Below, piece by piece: positions 26,499 through 37,275 of a stretch of DNA of 64,000 nucleotides. Below the pieces are notes generated by a model, which ran no database searches, was not told the DNA's origin, and saw only the letters and a list, made by a program, of their open reading frames with translations. A program made the translations under genes and the position numbers. The stretch comes from Corallococcus macrosporus DSM 14697. GTDB lineage: Bacteria > Myxococcota > Myxococcia > Myxococcales > Myxococcaceae. The stretch is taken from the NCBI RefSeq assembly GCF_002305895.1, contig NZ_CP022203.1:4380501-4444500 (forward strand), given 5' to 3'. Position 1 is the stretch's first letter, and each line of letters starts with the position of its first letter.

Positions 26499-26819
26499 AT
26501 GTCCTGGATCCTCCTCGTCATCGCGGGGCTGCTCGAGGTCTGCTGGGCCATTGGCCTCAAGTACACGGAGGGCTTCACCCGGCTGGTACCGAGCGTCCTC
26601 ACGGGCGGTGCCATCGTCGCCAGCATGGTGCTGCTGGGGCTCGCCACGAAGCAGCTTCCCATCGGCACCGCCTACGGCGTCTGGGTGGGCATCGGGGCCG
26701 TGGGCGCGGGCATCATGGGGATGGTGCTCTTCCAGGAGCCCGCCACGCCCGCGCGCCTCTTCTTCATGTCGCTGCTGATCATCGCCATCGTGGGATTGAA
26801 GGTCACCAGCGGTCGGTAG
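26499..26819 (+). CDS. gdx: Guanidinium exporter, SMR family (Gdx/SugE)
   Basis: 106 residues with four membrane helices, the standard small-multidrug-resistance length. The essential Glu is Glu13 in GLLEVCWAIGLKYTEG; the Trp-Ala-x-Gly-Leu-Lys-Tyr pattern after it marks the SugE/Gdx branch rather than EmrE. The antiparallel homodimer exchanges guanidinium for two protons at the inner membrane. The guanidine-III riboswitch directly upstream supports the guanidinium assignment. Ribosome site AGGAG nine bases before the ATG. Confidence 0.93.
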   Translation: MSWILLVIAGLLEVCWAIGLKYTEGFTRLVPSVLTGGAIVASMVLLGLATKQLPIGTAYGVWVGIGAVGAGIMGMVLFQEPATPARLFFMSLLIIAIVGLKVTSGR

Positions 26820-26882
26820 CCGAGCCGGGCCGCCGCTGATTTTCCGGGCGCTGCCTGTGAGGCGGCGCTACACGTGGAGGCC

Positions 26883-28076
26883 ATGAGCAACGGGTTGCTG
26901 GGCCAGGGTCGTCCGAAGCGGCGGCGTGCGTGGCGGTATGCGTTGGGCGCGGTGGGGCTGGGCGTGGGTGTGGGCGCCGCCCTCACGTATGCGACGACGG
27001 ACGGCCTCCAGGCCTTCGGGGCCCGGGCCGAGGGCGCCCGGCTGGAGCGGATGCAGGCGTCGTCGCGCTACCAGGACGGCAGCTTCATCAACACCGCCGG
27101 GGCCCGGCTTCCGCAGAACGGGCCCGGTTGGGACACATTCAAGGAGCTGCTCTTCGGCACGCAGCAGCGCACGCCGCCGTCTCCCTTGCCCATGGAGCAG
27201 AACGTCGCGGCGGCGCTGGCGAAGCCACCGGAGACGGGGCTGCGGGTGACGTGGCTGGGGCACTCCACGCTGCTGGTGGAGCTTGACGGCTTCCGCATCC
27301 TCACCGACCCCATCTGGGGCGAGCGCGCGTCGCCGTCCACCATCGCGGGGCCCAAGCGCTTCCATCCGCCTCCGCTGCCGCTGGACGCGCTGCCGGACGT
27401 GGACGCGGTGCTGCTGTCGCATGACCACTATGACCACCTGGACATGCCCACCATCCGCGCGCTGGTGCCGCGCCCGGTGAAGTTCTACGCGCCGCTGGGC
27501 GTGGGGGCGCACCTGGAGAAGTGGGGCGTGCCCGCCGAGCGCGTGGTGGAGCTGGACTGGTGGCAGGAGGTGTCGCTGGGGGAGGGCCGGCTGCGCGTGG
27601 TGGCCACGCCCGCGCAGCACTTCTCCGGCCGGGGGCTGACGGACCGCAACAGCACGTCCTGGACGTCGTGGACCTTGCTGGGGCCCCAGCACCGCGTCTT
27701 CTTCAGCGGAGACACGGGGCTGACGGAGGAGTTCGCGGAGGTGGGGCGCCGCTTCGGGCCCTTTGACGTCACCCTGTTCGAGGTGGGCGCCTTCCATCCG
27801 TCCTGGGGGAGCATCCACCTGGGGCCGCACCAGGCGTTGAAGGCGCATGAGCTGGTGCGGGGGCGCACCTTGCTGCCCATCCACTGGGGCACGTTCAACC
27901 TGGCGCTGCACGCATGGGACGCGCCCGCGAACGAGCTGGCCGCGGCGGCGCGTGAGCGCGGTGTGAGCCTGCTCACGCCGGTGCTGGGCCGTCCCGTGGA
28001 GCCCACGCGGGAGCGCGTGGACACGGCGTGGTGGCGCACGCTCCAGGGGGCCGCGGTGGCTGACGACGCCCCTTGA
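26883..28076 (+). CDS. Metallo-beta-lactamase-fold hydrolase (NAPE-PLD/UlaG-like)
   Basis: 397 residues from the ATG at 26883; a GTG at 26874 is the alternative. A membrane anchor or signal lies near residues 17-40 (YALGAVGLGVGVGAALTYA). The catalytic domain follows: WLGHSTLLVELDG, the metal motif HDHYDHLD, PAQHFSGRG, FFSGDTG and PIHWGTF, in the order of the NAPE-PLD/RomA-like lipid hydrolase branch. Two metal ions, probably zinc, are expected. Likely faces the periplasm; the substrate may be a phospholipid derivative, by family only. Confidence 0.85.
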   Translation: MSNGLLGQGRPKRRRAWRYALGAVGLGVGVGAALTYATTDGLQAFGARAEGARLERMQASSRYQDGSFINTAGARLPQNGPGWDTFKELLFGTQQRTPPSPLPMEQNVAAALAKPPETGLRVTWLGHSTLLVELDGFRILTDPIWGERASPSTIAGPKRFHPPPLPLDALPDVDAVLLSHDHYDHLDMPTIRALVPRPVKFYAPLGVGAHLEKWGVPAERVVELDWWQEVSLGEGRLRVVATPAQHFSGRGLTDRNSTSWTSWTLLGPQHRVFFSGDTGLTEEFAEVGRRFGPFDVTLFEVGAFHPSWGSIHLGPHQALKAHELVRGRTLLPIHWGTFNLALHAWDAPANELAAAARERGVSLLTPVLGRPVEPTRERVDTAWWRTLQGAAVADDAP

Positions 28077-28106
28077 GTCGAGGCGTCGCTGACGGGGATG
28101 GCACCG

Positions 28107-28244
28107 CTACTTCCGGGCGACGTCATCCTCCTCCACGGTGAAGTCGAAGTGCTCGAAGGCGTCCGCGAAGACGGCGTTCAGCGCCCGCATCCATTCCAGA
28201 TCCGAGTCCCAGATTCGGTGCACCTGGTAGCTCGCCGCGGACAT
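28107..28244 (-). CDS. 45-residue ORF, possible N-terminal remnant of a GNAT acetyltransferase
   Basis: ATG at 28244 is preceded by AAGGAGCAAGGG. The peptide starts MSAASYQVHRIWDSDLEW and continues MRALNAVFADAFE, which resembles the first helix of AAC(3)-I-like GNAT enzymes, then ends DDVARK-stop. A complete GNAT domain would need another 100 residues, which are absent downstream. It is either a truncated gene or a true small protein. Confidence 0.4.
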   Translation of the reverse strand: MSAASYQVHRIWDSDLEWMRALNAVFADAFEHFDFTVEEDDVARK

Positions 28245-28452
28245 CCCTTGCTCCTTGTTGGGGGTGTTCACCATGACTGGCATTGTCCAAGTCCGGTGTG
28301 AATTTACACTGGAGAGACAGTCTCATCGGGCTGCGTTGTAGTGGTTTCCCGAGGGATTGCATCCCCCGCACGCGGGTGCCCACAATGCGCCGCGTCTGGA
28401 TTGTCGGACGGAGCATCATTCCCCGTATTGAGCCCGGGCAGGGCACGGCCGG

Positions 28453-29985
28453 ATGCGACTCTCACTCACCCATAAAATCACCCTGGCGCCTGTCGTCGTG
28501 GCGCTCCTGTTCGTCCTTCTCTCCCAGGGCTACACCGTCCCGAGGCTCCAGGAGGCCTTCGAAGCGCAGGGCCGGGAGCTGGGCGGCGCGCTGCCCACGG
28601 TGCTCGCGTCCGCGCTGGCGGAGGCCATGAAGCGCGGCGCGCACGCGGAGGTGCAGCAGACGCTGGAGGCCGTGGCGCGCCATGGCGGGGTGGCCTACGT
28701 GGCCGCCTTCGACGCGAGCGGCGCGCTGGTGGGCGTGGCGGGTGAGAAGGCCCAGGTGCTGCGGGACGCGCGTGAGCAGTTGCTGTCGGCGCGAGAGGGG
28801 CTCGTCCTGAAGGACGGTGACACGGAGCTGCAAGACCTGGCCGCCGCGGTGCCAGGCGGCGTCGGCCAGGTCCACGTGGGCTTCGACCGGACGCAGGCGC
28901 GGGGCCGCGTGGAGGGCGCCCTGGCGAACGTGGGCCTCACCGTGCTGGTGGCGCTGGTCCTCTTCTCCGTGGCGGCCTTCGTGGTCAGCCGCGCCATCGT
29001 GTCGCCGCTGGTGCAGCTCGCCTCCGCGGTGCGGCGCATCGCCGAGCACGGCGACTTGCGACAGAGCATTCGCATCGACTCGGAGGACGAGGTGGGGCAG
29101 CTCGCGCGGGCCGTGGGCATGCTGGTGGGGAAGCTGAAGGAGCTGCTGCACCAGCTCCAGTCCTCCACGGAGCTGCTGAGTGACTCGGTGACGGGGCTGA
29201 CGGAGTCCGCGGACCAGCAGACGGAGATGGTGACGCGGCACGCGGCGGCGCTCCAGGAGACGCAGGTGACGGCGCAGGAGATCCGCCAGACGGCGATGCT
29301 GGCGTCGGGCTCCGCGGAGTCCGTCATCCAGGTGGCCGAGCGCGCCGAGCAACTGAGCCGCACCGGCGAGGAGGCCGTGGCGGCGAGCATCGACGGCATG
29401 GAGGACGTGCGAAACCAGGTGGCGGAGATCGCCGCGCGCATCACCGCCCTGGGCGAGCGGACCAAGCAGATCAGCGGCATCACCGAGACGGTGAAGGACC
29501 TGGCGGACCAGTCCCACCTGCTGGCCGTCAACGCCGCCATCGAAGCGGCGCGCTCCGGGGAGCACGGCAAGGGCTTCGTCGTGGTGGCGAAGGAGATTCG
29601 CGCGCTGGCGGACCAGTCCATCCGCGCCACCAACCAGGTCCGCAAGATCCTCCACGACATCAATCAGGCCATCATCGGCACGGTGGAGATCACGGTGGAG
29701 GGCACCGAGCGCATGGAGGCGGGCCTGACGCAGGTCCGCACCTCCGGAGAGACGCTGAAGCAGCTCACCACCATCGTCGAGGACAGCACCGCGGCGGCCC
29801 GGCAGATCGCCCGGACCGTCAGCCAGCAGGCCACGGGCATCGAGCAGATCTTCACCGCCGTCAACGAGCTCAACACGCTGATGACGGACACGATGTCCCG
29901 CATCTCCACGACGAGTGACTCCGCCATGTCCCTGAAGCTGCTCTCCGAGCGCGTCTCCCAGGTCGTCCGCGCCTACGACGTCTGA
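28453..29985 (+). CDS. Methyl-accepting chemotaxis protein
   Basis: 510 residues: membrane helix 1 near 8-28, a periplasmic sensor of about 130 residues, helix 2 near 158-178 (VLVALVLFSVAAFVVSRAI), a HAMP domain (about 180-232) and a cytoplasmic four-helix signalling domain. The hairpin tip reads SHLLAVNAAIEAARSGEHGKGF, the CheA/CheW-contact motif (shown here because the tip defines the family; nearly invariant). It shows no C-terminal CheR-binding pentapeptide. No che genes adjoin, so it works with a kinase encoded elsewhere, possibly a motility or gene-regulation pathway. Confidence 0.93.
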   Translation: MRLSLTHKITLAPVVVALLFVLLSQGYTVPRLQEAFEAQGRELGGALPTVLASALAEAMKRGAHAEVQQTLEAVARHGGVAYVAAFDASGALVGVAGEKAQVLRDAREQLLSAREGLVLKDGDTELQDLAAAVPGGVGQVHVGFDRTQARGRVEGALANVGLTVLVALVLFSVAAFVVSRAIVSPLVQLASAVRRIAEHGDLRQSIRIDSEDEVGQLARAVGMLVGKLKELLHQLQSSTELLSDSVTGLTESADQQTEMVTRHAAALQETQVTAQEIRQTAMLASGSAESVIQVAERAEQLSRTGEEAVAASIDGMEDVRNQVAEIAARITALGERTKQISGITETVKDLADQSHLLAVNAAIEAARSGEHGKGFVVVAKEIRALADQSIRATNQVRKILHDINQAIIGTVEITVEGTERMEAGLTQVRTSGETLKQLTTIVEDSTAAARQIARTVSQQATGIEQIFTAVNELNTLMTDTMSRISTTSDSAMSLKLLSERVSQVVRAYDV

Positions 29986-30015
29986 CGCGGCGCAGAGGCC
30001 GCGCGTCCGCGATGG

Positions 30016-30705
30016 CTACGACGCGGACCGGGCATTCTTCCTGCGCGCGCCGTGCCGGGTGGACCGGGGGCGCTTCGCCGCGGCGCGGCGCCGCCTGGCG
30101 CTCAGGTGGACCTCATCGCTCCGGCAGACGCGCACATGGAGGAAGCGCTGGAGCTGGGAGAGGGCCAGGTCATGGTCATGGTCGCTCTCCGCCGCGCAGC
30201 AGTCGCTCAGCACGGTGAGCTTGTATTCGTGCATGTGCGCGTCATGGGCGCTGAAGAAGATGCACAGGTTGGTGGCCAGCCCGGCCAGGATGAGCTTCTT
30301 CGTGCCCAGGTGCTCCAGCAGCGGGACCAGCGACGTGGCGAAGAAGGCCGAGTGCTTGGGCTTGAGGATGAAGTAGTCGTCCGGCTGGGGCTTGAGCGCG
30401 CGGGCGACGTTCCGGCCCCGGCTCTTCGGCCGGGTGCAGTGGGCGTAGATGTCGCCGAAGTTGCTGCGCCAGTACCCGAAGTTGTCGTTGACGTAGATGA
30501 CCGGGACGCCGGTCCGCCGCATCCGCTCCGCGAAGGGGCCCAGGCGCTCCACCATCCGCAGCGCCCACGGGAGGACCTTCTCCCCGCCGGGGAAGTCCAG
30601 GTCGTTGATGACGTCGATGATGAGCAGCGCCGTGTCGGAGCGTCGTCCACTGGACGGACGCCGCCGTGGCTTCTGGGTCCTCGCCTTCCGCGTCGTCACA
30701 TCCAC
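30016..30705 (-). CDS. Isochorismatase-family cysteine hydrolase
   Basis: About 229 residues. The catalytic triad is visible: Asp in TALLIIDVINDLDFPGG, Lys in ILKPKHSAFF and Cys in LAGLATNLCIFFSAHDA. The first 20 residues are basic (Arg/Lys-rich). The start is uncertain: I chose a GTG at 30705, because no ATG with a ribosome site precedes the domain; another GTG lies six bases downstream. Family members hydrolyse amides or isochorismate; no substrate is indicated. The C-terminal tail is also Arg-rich. Confidence 0.8.
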   Translation of the reverse strand: MDVTTRKARTQKPRRRPSSGRRSDTALLIIDVINDLDFPGGEKVLPWALRMVERLGPFAERMRRTGVPVIYVNDNFGYWRSNFGDIYAHCTRPKSRGRNVARALKPQPDDYFILKPKHSAFFATSLVPLLEHLGTKKLILAGLATNLCIFFSAHDAHMHEYKLTVLSDCCAAESDHDHDLALSQLQRFLHVRVCRSDEVHLSARRRRAAAKRPRSTRHGARRKNARSAS

Positions 30706-30767
30706 CCCATCGTCAGGAGGCCGCGACCGGAAGGGTAAGCACGGCCCGGCGGGACGGCGAGCCGTGC

Positions 30768-31037
30768 TCAGCGGGCCGCGGCCTTCTTGAAGCGCAGGCG
30801 CTTCAGCTCCTCGAAGCGGGCCCTGTCCCGGGGCGGGGTGGTGGCCACCAGCCCGTCGAGCATGCGCTTCGAGCTCTGGTAGATCTCCTCGACGGCGCGC
30901 TCGAAGGCGTCGGTGTTCTGCTTCGAGGGCGCCCGCGTCCCGGCGATCTTCCGGACGAACTGAAGCGCCGCGGCGCGGATGTCGGCGTCGGTGGCGGGGG
31001 GCGCGAAGTTGAACAGGGGCTTGATGTTCCGGCACAT
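30768..31037 (-). CDS. DUF2277 family protein
   Basis: 89 residues beginning MCRNIKPLFNFAPPATDADI, the characteristic DUF2277 start, followed by AALQFVRKIAG and a basic end. Cytosolic, function unknown. It lies 27 bp after the last metal-pump gene and could be read from the same transcript, though nothing else links it to metals. Confidence 0.85.
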   Translation of the reverse strand: MCRNIKPLFNFAPPATDADIRAAALQFVRKIAGTRAPSKQNTDAFERAVEEIYQSSKRMLDGLVATTPPRDRARFEELKRLRFKKAAAR

Positions 31038-31064
31038 GCCCCCAGGCTAACGGGTGGCGGGGAA

Positions 31065-34172
<3,108 letters not shown>

Positions 34173-34181
34173 GGTGGCCGC

Positions 34182-35420
34182 CTAGTGGGAGTGGCCTTCG
34201 CCCAGGCTCTCCTTGGAGAGCTCGGACTTGAGGATGAAGGCGCCCTGGCTGACGTACGACTCACCGGGTTCGAGGCCGGAGAGGATCTCCACCTCGCTGG
34301 CGGAGCTGGCGCCCGTGCGCACGTCGCGCGGGCGGAACCGGGTTTCGGAGAGGGGCACGAAGACGACCTGCTCGCCTTGCACCTGCTGCACGGCCTGCCG
34401 CGGAATCACCACGCGGCTGTTGGCGCCGGGCGCCTCCGCGCCGGTGGCGATGGTGGCCTGGGCGAACATCCCGGGCTTGAGGCGCCGGTCCGTGTTGTCC
34501 ACCACCACCCGGACGGGGATGGTGCGGGTCTTCTCGTCGACGATGTCGCCGATGTAGCCCACCTCGCCCTCGAACTGCTGCCCGGGGAGCGCCTGGACGG
34601 TGAGGGCCACGCGCTGCCCCGTCTGGACGCGTGAGAGCTGGGACTCGGCGAGGTCCAGCATGGCCCAGAGCTGGGTGAGGTCGGCGACGGTGAACAGCGG
34701 CGTGGTGGCCTCCACCGCCTGCCCCAGCGTGCCCTGAATCTCCACCACGGTGCCGCTCAGCGGGCTGATGGCGGGGAAGCGTGAGCTGTAGTGGTCATTG
34801 CCCCGCAGCAGGGCGATCTCCTCGTCGGAGAGGCCCAGCGCGTGGAGCCGGCCGTCCGCCGCGTTGCGTTCGGCCTGGGCGGTGACGAAGGCGCTCTCCG
34901 CCTCGCGCATCTCGCGCTCGCTGGTGATGCCCTTGGCGAGCAGCTCCTCCTCCCGCTTGAAGTTCGACTCGGCCACGCGCGCCTTGGTCGCCGCGGAGAG
35001 GTAGTCCGCCCGGGCCTGCCCCAGCTCCGGGCTGTCCAGGTAGCCGAGCACCTGACCCCGCTTCACCTTCTGCCCCAGGGCGACGGCGACGCTGTCGAGC
35101 CGTCCCGGAACCCGGGAGGCCACCTTGGCCACGCCGCCCTGGGTGAAGGTGATGCGCGCGGGCACCGAGAGGCCGCTGACGAGCGGCTTCACCTGGGCCG
35201 TCGCCAGCGACACCTGCGCTGCCCGCGCGGCCTCGGGCGTGAGGGTGACGAGCGCATCGTGCCCCCGTGCCGCCTCTCCTTCGTCGCGGTGCGGGGCCTG
35301 GTCGGCGCCATGGTCGTGGCCCGACTCGTCATGTGCGGGGGTGGGCTTCTTGTCGGAGCAGGAGAACGCGAGGAGCGCCGTGGCGAGCAGGCAGGTAGGA
35401 AGCCGTCGGGAGGCCTTCAT
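34182..35420 (-). CDS. RND periplasmic adaptor (CzcB/CusB-like)
   Basis: 412 residues. A lipoprotein signal (LLATALLAFSCSDKK) is followed by a His/Asp-rich segment (HDESGHDHGADQAPHRDE) that could bind metal. The membrane-fusion fold is clear: VPGRLDSVAVALGQKVKRGQ (lipoyl half), a coiled-coil hairpin (residues about 140-200), the second lipoyl half and the beta-barrel/membrane-proximal region; it ends in a His pair (EGHSH). Its start overlaps the stop of the channel gene by 4 bp. Confidence 0.9.
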   Translation of the reverse strand: MKASRRLPTCLLATALLAFSCSDKKPTPAHDESGHDHGADQAPHRDEGEAARGHDALVTLTPEAARAAQVSLATAQVKPLVSGLSVPARITFTQGGVAKVASRVPGRLDSVAVALGQKVKRGQVLGYLDSPELGQARADYLSAATKARVAESNFKREEELLAKGITSEREMREAESAFVTAQAERNAADGRLHALGLSDEEIALLRGNDHYSSRFPAISPLSGTVVEIQGTLGQAVEATTPLFTVADLTQLWAMLDLAESQLSRVQTGQRVALTVQALPGQQFEGEVGYIGDIVDEKTRTIPVRVVVDNTDRRLKPGMFAQATIATGAEAPGANSRVVIPRQAVQQVQGEQVVFVPLSETRFRPRDVRTGASSASEVEILSGLEPGESYVSQGAFILKSELSKESLGEGHSH

Positions 35421-36640
35421 CGCAGGGTCCCCACGGCCCGCATGAGCTGGGCGTTGGCGGCGTTCAGCTCCTCGAGCGCCTCGATGTAGCCGCGCCGTCC
35501 ATCCAGGGCCTCGCGCCGGATGATGAGCAGTTGCAGGTAGTCCACCTTGCCGGCCCGGTAGGCCTCGGTGACGAGGCTGAGGTTCTCCTGGAGCGCGTCG
35601 AGCACGTCGGCGCCGAACACGTTCGCCATGGCCTGGGCCGCGCGGTACCGGTTGAGGGCGAGCTCGACCTCGGTGTGGACGAAGCGCTCGGTGGCGTCGA
35701 GCCGCAGCTGGGCCTGCCGCTTCCGCGCGGCGCTCGCGCCGCGTCCCGCCTGGTTCTGGTTGAAGAGGGGCAGGTCGATGCTGAGCGTCCCCTGGACGAT
35801 GGTGTCGCCCTCCTCGCGGCCGTAGCTCACCCCCAGGCTGGGCCGGGGCATGGCGTCCCGGCGGGCGAAGCGGACCTCGGCCCGGGCCGCCTCCCAGTCG
35901 GCGCGGGCGGCGCGGAGGTCCTGGCGCTGCCGGGCGGCCTGCTCGATGAGCGTCGCGATGGCGGGCGCGGGCGCAACGTCCGCGCGGAGCTCTCCCTCCA
36001 GCGTGACGTCCTCGTCCGGGTCCAGGTTCAGCAGGAGCTTCAGCTCCGCCAGGGCCTGGATGCGTTCCTGGGTGGCGCGGACCTTCTCCCGCTGGGCCCG
36101 GCCCAGCTCCACCCGCGCGATGTTCACCTCGATGTGGGACGCGGCGCCGGCCTTGAGCCGCTCCTCGGCCGTCTTGCGCCCTTCCTCCGCGAGCCCCAGC
36201 GCGTCGTCACTCAGTTGCAGCGCGCGTTCGGCGGCCAGGGCCCGGCCGAAGGACCGCCGCACCTCCGCGGCGAGGTCCACCTGGAGCGCCTCCAGCCGGG
36301 ACTGGCTCGCGGCGGCCGTGGCGCGCGCGGCGTCCTTGCGCGCGGCCCGCTGGCCGAAGACCTCGAGCTGCTGGCTGAGCCCCACGTTGAGCTCGAGGGT
36401 GTCGCCCTCATCGCGGAGCCGTGGGCCCACGGCGGCCTGGAGCTGGGGGTTGTTTTGCAGCAGGAGGGACGCGCCCTCCAGTCGGGCTTGGGCGGACGCG
36501 GCATCCGCCCGGCCTTCAATGAGGCGGGGGCTCTGCTCCAGCGCGAGCGCGACGGATTGCTCCATCGTCAGGGGACGGGCCGCGAGCGCCGGCGTCACGG
36601 CGACACACAGCAGGCTGACAAGGCGAAGGGATGGGAACAC
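35417..36640 (-). CDS. TolC-family outer-membrane efflux channel (CzcC/CusC-like)
   Basis: About 407 residues. A signal peptide (LRLVSLLCVAVTPALAA) and two repeats of long alpha-helical hairpins (LTMEQSVALALEQSPRL; coiled coils rich in Ala/Glu/Arg) define the outer-membrane factor family. I chose the GTG at 36640 since upstream in-frame codons give no signal-compatible start and no ribosome site is obvious. First gene of the CBA-ordered module. It probably also serves the second RND pump, which has no channel gene of its own. Confidence 0.85.
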   Translation of the reverse strand: MFPSLRLVSLLCVAVTPALAARPLTMEQSVALALEQSPRLIEGRADAASAQARLEGASLLLQNNPQLQAAVGPRLRDEGDTLELNVGLSQQLEVFGQRAARKDAARATAAASQSRLEALQVDLAAEVRRSFGRALAAERALQLSDDALGLAEEGRKTAEERLKAGAASHIEVNIARVELGRAQREKVRATQERIQALAELKLLLNLDPDEDVTLEGELRADVAPAPAIATLIEQAARQRQDLRAARADWEAARAEVRFARRDAMPRPSLGVSYGREEGDTIVQGTLSIDLPLFNQNQAGRGASAARKRQAQLRLDATERFVHTEVELALNRYRAAQAMANVFGADVLDALQENLSLVTEAYRAGKVDYLQLLIIRREALDGRRGYIEALEELNAANAQLMRAVGTLR

Positions 36641-36945
36641 GGGGCGTACCTGTGGGAGGACATGCCGGCGGAGCCGGGGCCCGGCGGTGTGCGGAGCGTG
36701 GCCTCGCGGAGAGGCCCCGCTCCGCACGCCGCCAGCGCCGACGACCGCCAGGGCGTGAATGGACAGGGCGGCATGGGCGCACCTGTCAGGCGCGTCCATG
36801 GGCTTTGGAACCTGGATGCAGGCGGGGGGCGGGTGGGCCCCATTCGCGCGCGGACCTCACGCGGAATCGGACAGGGGCAATGAATGGCACGTGGACGCAA
36901 GGCGGTGACACCGCGTCCGGTGGCCTGAGGGACCCCGGCCCGCCG
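36641..36945. other. Gap between the two metal-pump modules, no gene seen
   Basis: These 305 bp separate the small Cys/His protein from the channel gene on the same strand. A promoter or terminator may lie here, but I find no convincing -35/-10 pair, long palindrome or coding frame. Confidence 0.4.
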
Positions 36946-37275
36946 TCAGGCCGCCGCTATGGGAGGTCGCAGCAGGCGGGCCGGAATGGCCTCTGCTGCT
37001 TGCTGCGGCGTGCCGGCGATCTTCGGGGTCGGGATTCGGATGACCCAGAGCGTGACGAGCGGGGAGACCGGGGTGCTGACCTGACTGGGGCAGCAGCCGC
37101 AGTGGTGCTGGGTGGGCCCACAGCCGTGCTCCCGGCCCAGGTCCCCGAGGTCCGACTCACCCGCCTCAGCGTGTGCGATGTGCCCTGTGGCGGCGTAGTG
37201 CACGGCCAGCTCGACGGCCTCCCCGAAGGAAGGCACGAGCCCGTGTACGAGCACCAGCATCAGCAGGACGCGCAT
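36946..37275 (-). CDS. Small exported Cys/His-rich protein of the metal island
   Basis: 109 residues. A short signal-like start (MRVLLMLVLVHGLVPSFGEA) is followed by a cluster HGCGPTQHHCGCCPSQ and a hydrophobic segment (VSPLVTLWVIRIPTP). The TGATG junction couples it to the pump gene before it. The Cys/His cluster could bind soft or borderline metals in the periplasm. I do not recognise the family. A GTG at 37278 is the alternative start. Confidence 0.65.
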   Translation of the reverse strand: MRVLLMLVLVHGLVPSFGEAVELAVHYAATGHIAHAEAGESDLGDLGREHGCGPTQHHCGCCPSQVSTPVSPLVTLWVIRIPTPKIAGTPQQAAEAIPARLLRPPIAAA

